Assembly: GCA_020635015.1 (NCBI GenBank)
Contig: JACKAP010000018.1
Coordinates: forward strand, 4,442 to 68,441
Reading direction: 5' to 3'
Length of the DNA: 64,000 nt
DNA from: Calditrichia bacterium
GTDB taxonomy: Bacteria > Calditrichota > Calditrichia > RBG-13-44-9 > J075
Numbering within the stretch: the stretch's first letter is position 1; each line of letters starts with the position of its first letter. The position numbers and the translations under genes are program-made. The notes under the pieces were generated by a model. The model had not been told where the DNA came from. It ran no database searches and saw nothing but the letters and a program-made list of their open reading frames with translations. This document shows positions 25,125-33,984 of the stretch, one piece after another.

Positions 25125-26225
25125 ATGCTGAACCTAATATTCATATTGGTAACCCTGCTGATAATCGCCGGCCTGATTTCGCTGAGTTGGAGCGGCAAAC
25201 GTTACTGGCTCGGCAGCCTGCGCCGGATGTATGCCGAGATCAAGTGGCGGATGGCCCACGATCGCAAGACTTCCGGAAATGCCCGGGCACTGCTTGCTGC
25301 CAATACGGCATCCCTACCTACCCGGACGCTGGTGCTGGTCTATAACAGCATGTTCGGCATGCCGCTGAGCCTGGATGAAGTTCATCTTCCCTCCGGATGC
25401 GCCATCACCACGAACCGGCGCTATCGCCGGGAAGCGGCAGCGGTCATATACCATATTCCGACCTTGCCCCGCCGCACCCGTATCCAGCGCTATCCCGGCC
25501 AGTTGCAGGTCGCCTGGTTTATTGAATCAGGGGCTCAATATCCGTTGTTGAACGATCCCCAGTTTATGCGCCAGTTTGATCTCAGCATCAGCTTTCGCCA
25601 AAATGCCGACATCTGGTCGCCCTGCTATTTTCCCGATTTTGATCAACTGGCCGGGGCGGCCCCGCAACCGAAACACCATGAACGATTGCTGGCGGCATTT
25701 ATCTCCTACCCTGCAGACCACAGCGGCCGGCGGGATTATTTACAGGCGCTGATGCGGCATCTTGAAGTGCACAGCTACGGCAGTCTGTTCCGCAACCGCC
25801 CTCTCTCCCGGGATGTCGGCAGGGCGACCAAACTCCAGGTGCTGTCCGGTTATAAATTCAATCTGGCGTATGAAAACTCAATCGAGTCAGATTACGTGAC
25901 CGAAAAATTTTTCGACCCCCTGGAAGCCGGATGCGTGCCGGTATACCTGGGCGCGCCGAATATCGAGCGCTATGCGCCGGGGGATCACTGCTACATCAAT
26001 GCAGCAGATTTTGCCGGGCCGGAGGCGCTGGCAGCATACCTGATTGCTTTAAACGAGGATGAAGCGGCCTATAATGCTTATCACGCCTGGCGGCGTCAAC
26101 CGCCTCGGGCCGGATATCAGCGGCTTTATGAAGCGCAGCGAATTCATCCCCTCATCCGCCTGTGCAAACTGCTACAGCAGCGGCCGCTTCCCGACAGAAG
26201 CAGTGTTCTATCTCGCAGTCATTGA
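25125..26225 (+). CDS. Glycosyltransferase family 10 (fucosyltransferase-like)
   Basis: This 366-residue protein has one N-terminal membrane helix (residues 2-22). The GT10 signature follows: YKFNLAYENSIESDYVTEKF and then FDPLEAGCVPVYLGAPNIERY, the nucleotide-binding region of alpha-1,3/4-fucosyltransferases. The N-terminal half includes the weaker acceptor domain with ESGAQYPLL. Donor specificity for GDP-fucose is family knowledge, not proven here. The start has no clear ribosome site. CCACTG microsatellites lie on both sides, so the gene may have been moved as a unit. Confidence 0.85.
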   Translation: MLNLIFILVTLLIIAGLISLSWSGKRYWLGSLRRMYAEIKWRMAHDRKTSGNARALLAANTASLPTRTLVLVYNSMFGMPLSLDEVHLPSGCAITTNRRYRREAAAVIYHIPTLPRRTRIQRYPGQLQVAWFIESGAQYPLLNDPQFMRQFDLSISFRQNADIWSPCYFPDFDQLAGAAPQPKHHERLLAAFISYPADHSGRRDYLQALMRHLEVHSYGSLFRNRPLSRDVGRATKLQVLSGYKFNLAYENSIESDYVTEKFFDPLEAGCVPVYLGAPNIERYAPGDHCYINAADFAGPEALAAYLIALNEDEAAYNAYHAWRRQPPRAGYQRLYEAQRIHPLIRLCKLLQQRPLPDRSSVLSRSH

Positions 26226-26237
26226 TAGTCTTTACAT

Positions 26238-26283
26238 GTGGCAGTAGCAGGAAGATGACTGCCACTGCCACTGCCACTGCCAC
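26238..26283. repeat. CCACTG hexamer microsatellite, second copy
   Basis: GTGGCAGTAGCAG, a short centre and then ACTGCCACTGCCACTGCCAC form a small inverted structure of the same hexamer family as at 25021-25099. Confidence 0.9.
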
Positions 26284-26334
26284 GCCTCGATAATTAAAGA
26301 TCAGGTGATTACTCAACAGAAATTACGATATGCT

Positions 26335-27897
26335 ATGAACCGCTCCCAAATTAACGAAATTCTCTTGCCGGCGGGCGCGCTGGCCGTCGCGTTCATCGCT
26401 TACATCTTGACCAGCGGAAAAATTGCCGATCATGATGCCTTTGTCATGGGCGAGGTGGCACAGCGGCTTGCTGCCGGAAAGTTGCTCTATCTCGAAGCCT
26501 GGGACAACAAGCCACCGCTGGCACTGCTGTTCTACTATCCTTCCCAGGCGCTGGCGCCCGGCTCCTATCTGGCGCAGCAGGTATTCACCTTTCTGTGGAC
26601 CGCTGCTCAGGCGCTGGCAACTTTTATTCTGCTGCGCGGGGAGAAATTGTGGATCCGTGGGGTGATCGCCATCCTGGTGCTCTGGGCGCCGTTGATGCGC
26701 ACTGATTTTGCCTGGGGATCGTCGGAAGATGCCGTCAACGGGTTTACGATCTTGTTGGCGGTGCTTGGCTACCGGGTTTTCCGGGATGGGAACATTAGCC
26801 TGATGCAGTGGCTGATCTGCGGCATGGCGGCGGTTTTCGCCTTGCATGCCCGCCAGCCTGGCGTTCTTTTCCTGGCCCTTCCCCTTGCCGCGCTCGCGGC
26901 GTCGCCTCAGACCCGGCAAGCAAAGCTGCGGGCCCTGGCCGGCATCGCCGGGGGAGGGATCATCGCTTTTGCTGCGGTTGTCGGGATCATGCTGCTGATC
27001 AGCGATTGGACGTCCTATCTCAGCATCATGGTCAAAGGGCCGATGCACTACAGCGGCGCGCAGCAATATCTTGAGAGCAAAGCGGCGGGCGGTACTGCCG
27101 CCGGTACGCAACTCGCCACCGGTTCCGCCCTGCCGGGCTTCAAGGCCTTTCTGATCGAGAAGCTTCTTGTGATCCGCAACGTTCTGCTGGAGCACTTCAC
27201 CATCCTCGGCAGCGACATCCTGTTTGTGTTCCCGGTGCTGGCCGTCGTTTTTAACACCGGCCGGCGTTGGCGGATGATCGCGGCGCTGTTCCTCGGCACC
27301 GGCCTGGCTGCCGTGCTGCTGCCGATGAAGCTCTTCAGCCACTATCATCAGCAGTTGATCCCGGTCTTCGCAATCGGCACCCTTTTCCTGCTGCGCCGGC
27401 TCGATGAAGTATCGGCGCCGCTGGCGAAGTCCCTGGCGATCGGGTTGCTCGGCATCCTTCTGCTGAAGGTGGGGTTGACCGCCGAAGCACTGCGCTATGA
27501 TAACGGCGAAAAGGCGGAAATGGCGCAGGTGATCCGGCTGATCGAAGCGGAAAGCCGCCCGGCTGAGCGACTCTTCACCGTGGGGCGGAACAGCGCCTAT
27601 ATCTATTACCGCTCGCATATACCGGCGGTGCACAAGATCCATTGGGATCTTTTTTTCGGCTGGCTCTCCCGTTACCTGCCGGTGAATATCGCTACCGTAA
27701 TGGATGAGATTACGACTTCGCCGCCTGCCTGGATCGTCATCGACCGCAACGATCATGAAAAATACCTGCTGCGCCCGGATCCCGCCGGGGAAGGCGATGT
27801 GCGGATCGGCGAACTGCTGCGCCGGCTGGATCAGAAGTATCATTATGAAATGATACAGCAAGTTGGCCGCTGGCGGGTGTTGCGGAGGGTGGGGTGA
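26335..27897 (+). CDS. Polytopic ArnT/PMT-like glycosyltransferase (GT39/GT83-like)
   Basis: The start is taken at ATG 26335, giving 520 residues; a GTG at 26305 would add ten. There are about ten membrane segments. The first periplasmic loop contains ADHDAFVMGEVAQRL and then YLEAWDNKPPLALLFYY. The acidic residues and the W-D-NKPP motif are typical of GT-C enzymes of the PMT/ArnT type that take sugars from polyprenyl phosphate. A soluble C-terminal domain (about 400-520) follows, as in ArnT-like proteins. It belongs to the glycan cluster. The acceptor is unknown. Confidence 0.8.
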   Translation: MNRSQINEILLPAGALAVAFIAYILTSGKIADHDAFVMGEVAQRLAAGKLLYLEAWDNKPPLALLFYYPSQALAPGSYLAQQVFTFLWTAAQALATFILLRGEKLWIRGVIAILVLWAPLMRTDFAWGSSEDAVNGFTILLAVLGYRVFRDGNISLMQWLICGMAAVFALHARQPGVLFLALPLAALAASPQTRQAKLRALAGIAGGGIIAFAAVVGIMLLISDWTSYLSIMVKGPMHYSGAQQYLESKAAGGTAAGTQLATGSALPGFKAFLIEKLLVIRNVLLEHFTILGSDILFVFPVLAVVFNTGRRWRMIAALFLGTGLAAVLLPMKLFSHYHQQLIPVFAIGTLFLLRRLDEVSAPLAKSLAIGLLGILLLKVGLTAEALRYDNGEKAEMAQVIRLIEAESRPAERLFTVGRNSAYIYYRSHIPAVHKIHWDLFFGWLSRYLPVNIATVMDEITTSPPAWIVIDRNDHEKYLLRPDPAGEGDVRIGELLRRLDQKYHYEMIQQVGRWRVLRRVG

Positions 27898-28142
27898 TGG
27901 GGTGGATGGGTTCGCTCATACTGAGCACCGTGTAAAGTTTTATCGCATGGGGCAAAGGGCATAGGGCATGGCGCCGTAATGCGCAAGCGCATATTCCGAC
28001 ACCCGCACTGTAAGACACCATGCCCCATGCGCCTTGCCCCATGCATAAGTACTCCGCATTACACAGTACTCAGTATGAGCGTAAGCATTTACCATTTGGT
28101 TGCAGCCGCAGGCCGCGCCAAGGCTCTATGCCGGTACAAATC
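27898..28142. other. Convergent intergenic region with GGGGCATGGGGC-like repeats
   Basis: This 245-base gap lies between convergent genes. It contains CATGGGGCAAAGGGCATAGG and its inverted counterpart CCATGCGCCTTGCCCCATGC about 60 bases later, as well as duplicated GAGCACCGTGTAA-like and CAGTACTCAGTATGAGCGTA stretches. No coding frame is convincing. The inverted pair could act as a transcription barrier. Confidence 0.5.
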
Positions 28143-29435
28143 TTAATACAACGCCCTGCGATAAGCGGCGGCGGTCTGCCGGGCGCAGGCGGTCCAACTG
28201 AATTTCCGCGCCTGTTCCAGCGAGCGAGCCGATAATTCCTCCCGTAAGGCGCTGCTGCGGTAGATGGCCAGCATCTGCTGGCATAATCCCTCGTGATCGC
28301 TCGGATTGAGCATGATACCGGCCCCACCGACGACCTCCGGCAGAGAAGATGTATTGGAAGTGATTACCGGTGTGCCGCACTGCATGGCTTCCAGCGGGGG
28401 GAGGCCGAAGCCCTCGTAGAAGGAAGGATAGACAAAAACCAGCGCACCGCTGTAAAGGGGACTGAGGTCTTCATCGGCGACATACCCGGTGAAGATGATC
28501 CGTTGCTTGAGTTGGGGGTACCGGGTAAGTTCTTCAAAAATCGATCCGTAGTCCCATCCGGCAGCGCCGGCCAGCACCAGGGAGAGATCCGGCAGGTTTT
28601 CCTGGGCAACCAGCTGCGCGAAGCTGCGGATCAGGTGTACGATATTCTTCCGGGGCTCCAGGGTGCCGAGGCTCAGGATGTATGGCCCGCGCGGGATGCC
28701 GTATTTCAACTTGACCGCATCCATGACCGTTGCGTCCCGGCAGGGATGAAAATGATCCGCTGCCGCCCAGGGTATGACCGCGGTTTTATCCGGATCGATC
28801 CTGCGGTTCAGATAATTACCCAGATCATCCAGCGTTGCCCGGGAAGGACAAATGACCCAGGTATCCGGGTCGATGCTTTGCAACGACTGCAGCAAATTAA
28901 ATTCCCTGTCGAAATCGGCAGACCTAAAATTCTTTTTGAGCCCAAAGTAGTGGGGATAGCGCACCGGTATGATGTCGTGCACCGTCAAAAAACGCCGGAT
29001 TCCCACTGTCTGCCGAACCATCCGGGGCACTGCATGGTAGGGGGAATGATAGAGATCGATCGCCGCCAGATCGGATCTTCCCAGCGACTTAAATTGGATC
29101 TCGAATAATCTCCGCAGCACTTTTTCGGCGATCGCGGACGGTTTAAATGCCGGTTGCTTCGGGTTGTCACCCGGCGGCGCCAGATTTTGGTAGATATAAT
29201 GGCGGGCCATCTCCGGCGGCAGCAAGCTGTGCCGGGAGTGGGTCGGATGCTGCTGCAGATACTGCCGGCAATAGCGCCAGACCTCAAACGAAAGACTGCT
29301 GCAGAAGTTTATGTCCAGCACTTTCAATTCGGAGAGCGAAAAGAGCAATTGCTCCGCCGTGCGCATCAGCCCGGATATCGAGCGATTACGGTAACCGATA
29401 CCGAGCAGGGATATGTCATAAAGCAGTTTTATCAT
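28143..29435 (-). CDS. Glycosyltransferase family 4 (minus strand)
   Basis: This 430-residue GT-B enzyme has an N-terminal half with DLYHSPYHAVPRM and FLTVHDIIPVRYP, typical of GT4 mannosyl- and rhamnosyl-transferases. The donor domain begins GPYILSLGTLEPRKNIVHLI, and the EX7E-type site is FVYPSFYEGFGLPPLEAMQ. It is the only gene of the cluster on the minus strand. A fragment of another GT4 gene begins 20 bases upstream on the opposite strand, which suggests rearrangement here. Confidence 0.92.
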   Translation of the reverse strand: MIKLLYDISLLGIGYRNRSISGLMRTAEQLLFSLSELKVLDINFCSSLSFEVWRYCRQYLQQHPTHSRHSLLPPEMARHYIYQNLAPPGDNPKQPAFKPSAIAEKVLRRLFEIQFKSLGRSDLAAIDLYHSPYHAVPRMVRQTVGIRRFLTVHDIIPVRYPHYFGLKKNFRSADFDREFNLLQSLQSIDPDTWVICPSRATLDDLGNYLNRRIDPDKTAVIPWAAADHFHPCRDATVMDAVKLKYGIPRGPYILSLGTLEPRKNIVHLIRSFAQLVAQENLPDLSLVLAGAAGWDYGSIFEELTRYPQLKQRIIFTGYVADEDLSPLYSGALVFVYPSFYEGFGLPPLEAMQCGTPVITSNTSSLPEVVGGAGIMLNPSDHEGLCQQMLAIYRSSALREELSARSLEQARKFSWTACARQTAAAYRRALY

Positions 29436-29455
29436 CGTCCGACTTTCGAATACCG

Positions 29456-29749
29456 ATGCAGCAGACTACCGCACGATGGCTGTTCGACGAAATCTGGGCG
29501 CCCAGCCGATATGCCGCCGAGGCAATTTCACAATCCGCTCCGGTTCCGGTGACGGTAATCCCGCACTGCATCACATCACGGCGCAATTCGCTGCTCCGGA
29601 GCGTACTGCTGCTGCCGGAAGATAAATTTATATTCCTCTTCATATATGATGAACACAGCAATTACCAAAGAAAAAATCCTCAGGCGCTCATCCGGGCGTT
29701 TAATATTGCCTTCGGACGGGAAAACGATTCGGTTCAGCTGCCGGTATTT
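29456..29749 (+). pseudogene. Remnant of a GT4 glycosyltransferase gene
   Basis: About 98 codons read RWLFDEIWAPSRYAAEAIS, then VPVTVIPHCI, LLPEDKFIFLFIYDEHSNYQ and RKNPQALIRAFNIAFG. This is the inter-domain and donor-domain start of GT4 enzymes that carry the 'FDEIWAPS' motif. The N-terminal acceptor domain and the rest of the donor domain are absent. The fragment is in frame with the following GT62 gene, so a fusion product cannot be excluded. No ribosome site is evident and the piece is far too short to be active, so it is called a pseudogene. Confidence 0.7.
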
Positions 29750-29785
29750 TATGAACCTAAAATTAAATCAGATGAAGAAAATTCC

Positions 29786-30610
29786 ATGGAAAATAATCCC
29801 AAAATTCTCATCTTGACGCCGGTGAAAGATGCGGCGGAGGTGTTGGATAGCTACTTTGCCAACCTGCTCAGGCTCCAATTTCCGCCGCAGCATCTCTCGC
29901 TCGGTTTCCTGGAAAGCGATAGCCGCGACGAGACCTATTCCCTGCTGCAGCAAAAACTCCCCGAGCTTCGCCGAACCTATCGCAACGTGGGATTGTGGAA
30001 AAAAGATTTCGGGTTTCAGATTCCGCAGGACACCCCGCGCTGGTCGGGGAACCTTCAATATCAGCGGCGGGCCATCCTTGCCCGCAGCCGCAATCATTTG
30101 CTCTTCCGCGCGCTGGACGATGAAGACTGGGTGCTGTGGCTGGATGCTGACGTCTGCGAATACCCGGCCGATATCATTCAGCGCCTGCTGGCGACCGGCA
30201 AGGAGATCGTGCATCCAAATTGCGTGCTGGAGTACGGCGGAAAAAGCTACGACCGCAACGCCTGGCGTGATAAAAAGAAATATCATTTAGACGACCTGCG
30301 CCGCGAAGGCGACCTGGTGAAGCTGCACGCCGTGGGTGGCACCATGCTGCTGATCAAAGCTGACCTGCACCGCGACGGGCTGATCTTCCCGCCTTTCCTG
30401 TATGGGAAAAAGAATCGGCTGATCCGCCGCTTCAATTTCTTCTTTGCCAACGGGAAAGAAGCCCTGGCCGGCCTGGCTACAATTCCCGCCAAAATATTCC
30501 GCAACCGCTACCAGGGGGAAATGGAGACCGAAGGATTGGGCATCATGGCCAACGACATGGGGCACGAATGCTGGGGGATGCCTAACCTGGAGATACGCCA
30601 TCGCTCGTAA
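29786..30610 (+). CDS. Anp1-like glycosyltransferase (GT62 family)
   Basis: This protein has 274 residues from ATG 29786. The N-terminus, ILILTPVKDAAEVLDSYF (8-25), with LGFLESDSRDET, and the metal site EDWVLWLDADVCEYP (DAD at 120-122) match the Anp1/Mnn9 family. That family was first described as fungal alpha-1,6-mannosyltransferases of the Golgi and is also found in some bacteria. No signal anchor is present, so action on the cytoplasmic face is likely. It lies between a GT4 fragment and a flippase-like ABC exporter. The frame is open far upstream through the GT4 remnant; the internal ATG was chosen because the Anp1 homology starts there. Confidence 0.8.
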   Translation: MENNPKILILTPVKDAAEVLDSYFANLLRLQFPPQHLSLGFLESDSRDETYSLLQQKLPELRRTYRNVGLWKKDFGFQIPQDTPRWSGNLQYQRRAILARSRNHLLFRALDDEDWVLWLDADVCEYPADIIQRLLATGKEIVHPNCVLEYGGKSYDRNAWRDKKKYHLDDLRREGDLVKLHAVGGTMLLIKADLHRDGLIFPPFLYGKKNRLIRRFNFFFANGKEALAGLATIPAKIFRNRYQGEMETEGLGIMANDMGHECWGMPNLEIRHRS

Positions 30611-30739
30611 CTTGCGCAATTATAATGGAACTGAGTTTTTAGATGATATTTGAAACATTTACTAAATCTACTTTTCGTAGAGCGAAGAGCGTGGAGCGGA
30701 AAAACAAACATCACGAGCGGCCGTGAGCAAATATCGTGA

Positions 30740-30802
30740 GCCCAACATCCAACATCCAACATCCAACATCCAACATCCAACATCCAACATCCAACATCCA
30801 AA
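30740..30802 (+). repeat. CCAACAT heptamer microsatellite
   Basis: About eight tandem CCAACAT units sit just before the ABC exporter. An inverted array of the same heptamer (ATGTTGG) follows that gene at 32625-32722. A short GATRTTTG-type stretch (CAAACATCACGAGCGGCCGT) adjoins it on the left. Confidence 0.95.
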
Positions 30803-30815
30803 TAAGAGCAGCGCT

Positions 30816-32603
30816 TTGAACCCAATCACAAAATCAAAATTCCTCTACAGCATCCTGAAGCCCTACCGCCATTTTGCGCTGTTGATCATCCTTTGTGCCA
30901 TGCTGGCTTCGGTTTTCGATGGCATCTCCATTGGCCTGCTGGTTCCCTTGATGAGCAATCTGCAGCAGATGGAGGCAAGCGACGATCTTCCCAAAGCATT
31001 TCAATGGCTGGCGATGCAACTTAACCAATATCCGGAATCGCAGCAGATTGCCTGGGCGATCGCCTTTGTGCTGGCGGCGATTTTATTTAAAAATGTATTT
31101 ATCGCTGTTTCGATGAAGCTGGGTTATTGGCTGTCGAGCCGCCTGGTGGCGGATTTACGGAGTAGGGCCATGAATCTGCTGATGGATGTTGGCATCGATT
31201 ATCATTATAAATCCAGCGCAGGCGATCTCATCGAGAAAGTGGTCAACAATACCGGAAAAGTGGAATTTTTTCTCCGGATGATCATTGAACTCTGCGCCAA
31301 TGTGCTGACCCTCGCTGTCTTGTTCGGCATGCTGTTTTTGCTGTCCTGGCAGCTTACCTTGCTTACCGGTATTCTGGGCGGTGCGTTCGTGCTGTTCATC
31401 TTCCGCTATACCAAATCATTCGGGCATCTCGGTCAAAAATCCGCGCTGGCCGGGCAGGCGCTCATGAGTGCGATCCACCAATCTTTAAGCGGTATTTTGC
31501 TCATCAAGTCATCCAGTAAAGAAGCGCAACAAATTACGCTGCTCGATAAGGCCATCGAGGTCAACCGGGAAACAGAATACCGGCGCAACTTCAAGGTTTT
31601 TTCCCTCAATCCGGTCACCGACATATTGGCTTCCGCCGCCTTTGCGGTACTCTTTATGGTCGCGATGATGATGTACGGCATGAATACCAGGCTGATGTTA
31701 ACGGAGATGTTGCCCTTTATGTACATTCTATTGCGCATCGTGCCGCTGGTAAAGTATATCCATTCCCAGAGGGGGGAAATCATCACTCGCCGGCCTTATG
31801 TGGATCGGGTCTACGAGCTGCTGCGCCGGGACAATAAGCCTTTTATTCAAGACGGGAGCGAAGATTTCCCGGGTCTCTGCCGGGAGATTCGCTTCCAGTC
31901 GGTTTCTTTTGATTATCATGGCGGCGGCAAGTCCATTTTGCAAGATGTTGACTTTACCCTGCCTGCCGGTAAGACGACCGCGATTGTCGGCGATTCCGGG
32001 GCTGGGAAGTCGACGATTGTCAGTCTGCTGCTGCGGCTGTACGATCCCCGGAGCGGTGAAATTTTGCTCGATGAAACCCCCCTGAAAAATTTCCGACTGG
32101 CTGCTTATCATCGGAAAGTCGGGATCGTTAGCCAGGACACCTTTCTGTTTAACGATACGGTGAAGTTCAATATCACCTTCGGCGTTGACCAAATGCCGCC
32201 GGAAGACCGTATGATCGCGGCGGCGCAAAAAGCCGGTGCGCATGAGTTTATCCAGGCATTGCCGAAGGGCTACGATACGGTTGTCGGCGATCGCGGGGTG
32301 CAGCTCTCCGGCGGTCAGCGCCAGCGCCTGGCCATTGCCCGGGCGATTATCCGCGATCCGGACATATTGATCTTGGATGAAGCTACCAGCTCCCTCGACA
32401 CGCTGACCGAGCGCCGCATCCATCAGGCGATTACGGAACTGAGCCTGGGCCGTACCGTGATCATCATCGCCCACCGGCTGTCGACCATCCAGGATGCCGA
32501 TCAAATCATCGTCTTAAAAGAAGGCCGGGTCGCCGAGATCGGAGATGCGAAAAACCTGCTGGCCCAAAAAGGGGAATATTTTAAGCTCGTAAATGCGTTG
32601 TGA
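30816..32603 (+). CDS. ABC exporter, fused permease-ATPase (lipid-linked oligosaccharide flippase type)
   Basis: The start is set at TTG 30816 (595 residues). The frame is open farther upstream only because the CCAACAT heptamer codes NIQHPTS repeats without stops, which is unlikely to be protein. Six membrane helices (about 20-310) precede an ATPase domain with Walker A GDSGAGKST, signature LSGGQRQRLAIARA, Walker B ILILDEATSSLD and H-loop IIAHRLST. This is the MsbA/PglK half-transporter plan. At the end of a glycosyltransferase cluster, flipping of a lipid-linked glycan is the likely job; export of another lipid is the alternative. The start codon is the weakest part of the call. Confidence 0.88.
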   Translation: MNPITKSKFLYSILKPYRHFALLIILCAMLASVFDGISIGLLVPLMSNLQQMEASDDLPKAFQWLAMQLNQYPESQQIAWAIAFVLAAILFKNVFIAVSMKLGYWLSSRLVADLRSRAMNLLMDVGIDYHYKSSAGDLIEKVVNNTGKVEFFLRMIIELCANVLTLAVLFGMLFLLSWQLTLLTGILGGAFVLFIFRYTKSFGHLGQKSALAGQALMSAIHQSLSGILLIKSSSKEAQQITLLDKAIEVNRETEYRRNFKVFSLNPVTDILASAAFAVLFMVAMMMYGMNTRLMLTEMLPFMYILLRIVPLVKYIHSQRGEIITRRPYVDRVYELLRRDNKPFIQDGSEDFPGLCREIRFQSVSFDYHGGGKSILQDVDFTLPAGKTTAIVGDSGAGKSTIVSLLLRLYDPRSGEILLDETPLKNFRLAAYHRKVGIVSQDTFLFNDTVKFNITFGVDQMPPEDRMIAAAQKAGAHEFIQALPKGYDTVVGDRGVQLSGGQRQRLAIARAIIRDPDILILDEATSSLDTLTERRIHQAITELSLGRTVIIIAHRLSTIQDADQIIVLKEGRVAEIGDAKNLLAQKGEYFKLVNAL

Positions 32604-32624
32604 GTTAAGTTTAGTTATTTTTGA

Positions 32625-32722
32625 TATTGGATATTGGATATTGGATGTTAGATGTTAGATGTTGGATGTTGGATGTTGGATGTTGGATGTGTTTTTTATC
32701 CAACATCCAACATCCAACATAA
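32625..32722 (-). repeat. ATGTTGG heptamer microsatellite with inverted end
   Basis: Tandem TTGGATA, TTAGATG and TTGGATG units (32625-32690) are followed after GTGTTTTTTA by TCCAACATCCAACATCCAAC. The block forms a long hairpin, and its first half is inverted relative to the array at 30740-30802 before the ABC gene. Confidence 0.9.
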
Positions 32723-32862
32723 CCCATCCACCAATTTTTTTATTTATAAGGTGAAAAAATCCCCAAAAAAGCTTAAATTTGGCTCTTTGATAATCAAAGC
32801 TTTTTCAAGCACCAGACTTGAAAAAGCGGATGCATTCATATAACATGACTGGAGGTAAAACC

Positions 32863-33915
32863 ATGGCTCAAAAGATTGCCGAGTTATTGGGGAATGAGGC
32901 CGATGCGCTTCTCAACCATAAATGTAAAACCATATCGAAAGAACAGCTGCATCTGCCGGGACCGGATTTTGTGGACCGGGTAATGGGGATTTCGGACCGT
33001 CACCCCGCCACCCTGCGGAATCTGCAGACCCTTTTTGACCACGGCCGCCTGAGCAAAACCGGTTATATCTCCATCCTGCCGGTGGATCAGGGCATCGAGC
33101 ACTCCGCCGGGGCTTCTTTTGCGCCGAACCCGATCTATTTCGATCCGGAAAATATCGTCAAGCTGGCCATCGAAGGCGGCTGTAATGCGGTAGCCTCCAC
33201 CCTGGGCGTGCTGGGCGCGGTTTCCCGTAAGTATGCCCATAAAATTCCCTTCATCCTGAAGATCAATCATAACGAATTGTTAACCTATCCGACCAAATAC
33301 GATCAGATCTTATTCGCCGACATCGATCAGGCTTTCGACATGGGCGCGATTGCAGTGGGCGCGACAATCTATTTCGGTTCCGATGAGAGCGGACGCCAGA
33401 TTCAGGAGATCTCCGAGGCATTCCGTTATGCCCATGAACTCGGGATGGTGACTATTCTGTGGGCCTATACCCGCAACGAGGCATTCAAAAAGGATGGCGT
33501 CGACTACCACGTGTCGGCCGACCTGACCGGCCAGGCCAACCACCTGGCGGCGACGATCGAAGCAGATATCGTCAAGCAGAAACAGGCCGAGAATAACGGG
33601 GGGTATAATGCCATCAAATTCGGCAAGACCCATCCGAAAGTCTACTCCGAGCTGACCAGCGATCATCCCATCGACCTGACCCGCTACCAGGTGGCCAACT
33701 GTTACATGGGCCGGGCCGGGCTGATTAACTCCGGCGGCGCCTCGGGTTCCAACGATCTGGCCCAGGCGGTGAAGACGGCGGTGATCAATAAGCGCGCCGG
33801 GGGCATGGGCCTGATCTCCGGGCGGAAGGCCTTCCAGAAGCCGATGAAAGACGGCGTGGCTCTGCTCAACGCCATCCAGGATGTCTATCTCGACAAGAAC
33901 ATCACCATCGCCTGA
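32863..33915 (+). CDS. fbaB: Class I fructose-bisphosphate aldolase (FbaB/DhnA type)
   Basis: This protein has 350 residues from ATG 32863, 6 bases after GGAGGT; an upstream in-frame start is not supported. It is a TIM-barrel aldolase of the FbaB/DhnA family. GYISILPVDQGIEHSAG marks the first strands, with FILKINHNE and then AVGATIYFGS. The Schiff-base Lys is expected in the NAIKFGKTHP segment. A Gly-rich phosphate loop near the end (LINSGGASGSNDLAQAV) completes the pattern. It cleaves fructose 1,6-bisphosphate in glycolysis or makes it in gluconeogenesis. The gene is single and ends at a strong terminator. Confidence 0.93.
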   Translation: MAQKIAELLGNEADALLNHKCKTISKEQLHLPGPDFVDRVMGISDRHPATLRNLQTLFDHGRLSKTGYISILPVDQGIEHSAGASFAPNPIYFDPENIVKLAIEGGCNAVASTLGVLGAVSRKYAHKIPFILKINHNELLTYPTKYDQILFADIDQAFDMGAIAVGATIYFGSDESGRQIQEISEAFRYAHELGMVTILWAYTRNEAFKKDGVDYHVSADLTGQANHLAATIEADIVKQKQAENNGGYNAIKFGKTHPKVYSELTSDHPIDLTRYQVANCYMGRAGLINSGGASGSNDLAQAVKTAVINKRAGGMGLISGRKAFQKPMKDGVALLNAIQDVYLDKNITIA

Positions 33916-33940
33916 AATCCTCCGGCAACGGTCAATTTAA

Positions 33941-33977
33941 AAAACCCGCAGGGAGATAAATCCTGCGGGTTTTTTTG
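33941..33977 (+). terminator. Rho-independent terminator of the aldolase gene
   Basis: AAAACCCGCAGG (33941-33952) pairs with CCTGCGGGTTTT (33962-33973) across a 9-base loop, and the T run continues to 33976. Confidence 0.93.
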
Positions 33978-33984
33978 TTGAGAA

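Noticed and set aside
26323..27861. 512-codon open frame on the minus strand
   Set aside because: It is antisense to a clear membrane glycosyltransferase and its composition (many Gln, His, Arg) is typical of shadow frames.
29147..29785. Long N-terminal extension of the GT62 gene
   Set aside because: The first 300 bases are antisense to the start of the GT4 gene on the minus strand and have no protein-like pattern; only the GT4 remnant from 29456 is meaningful.
30723..30815. N-terminal extension of the ABC exporter reading NIQHPTS repeats
   Set aside because: It is a translation of the CCAACAT heptamer, which has no stops in this frame; the same heptamer occurs in non-coding places.
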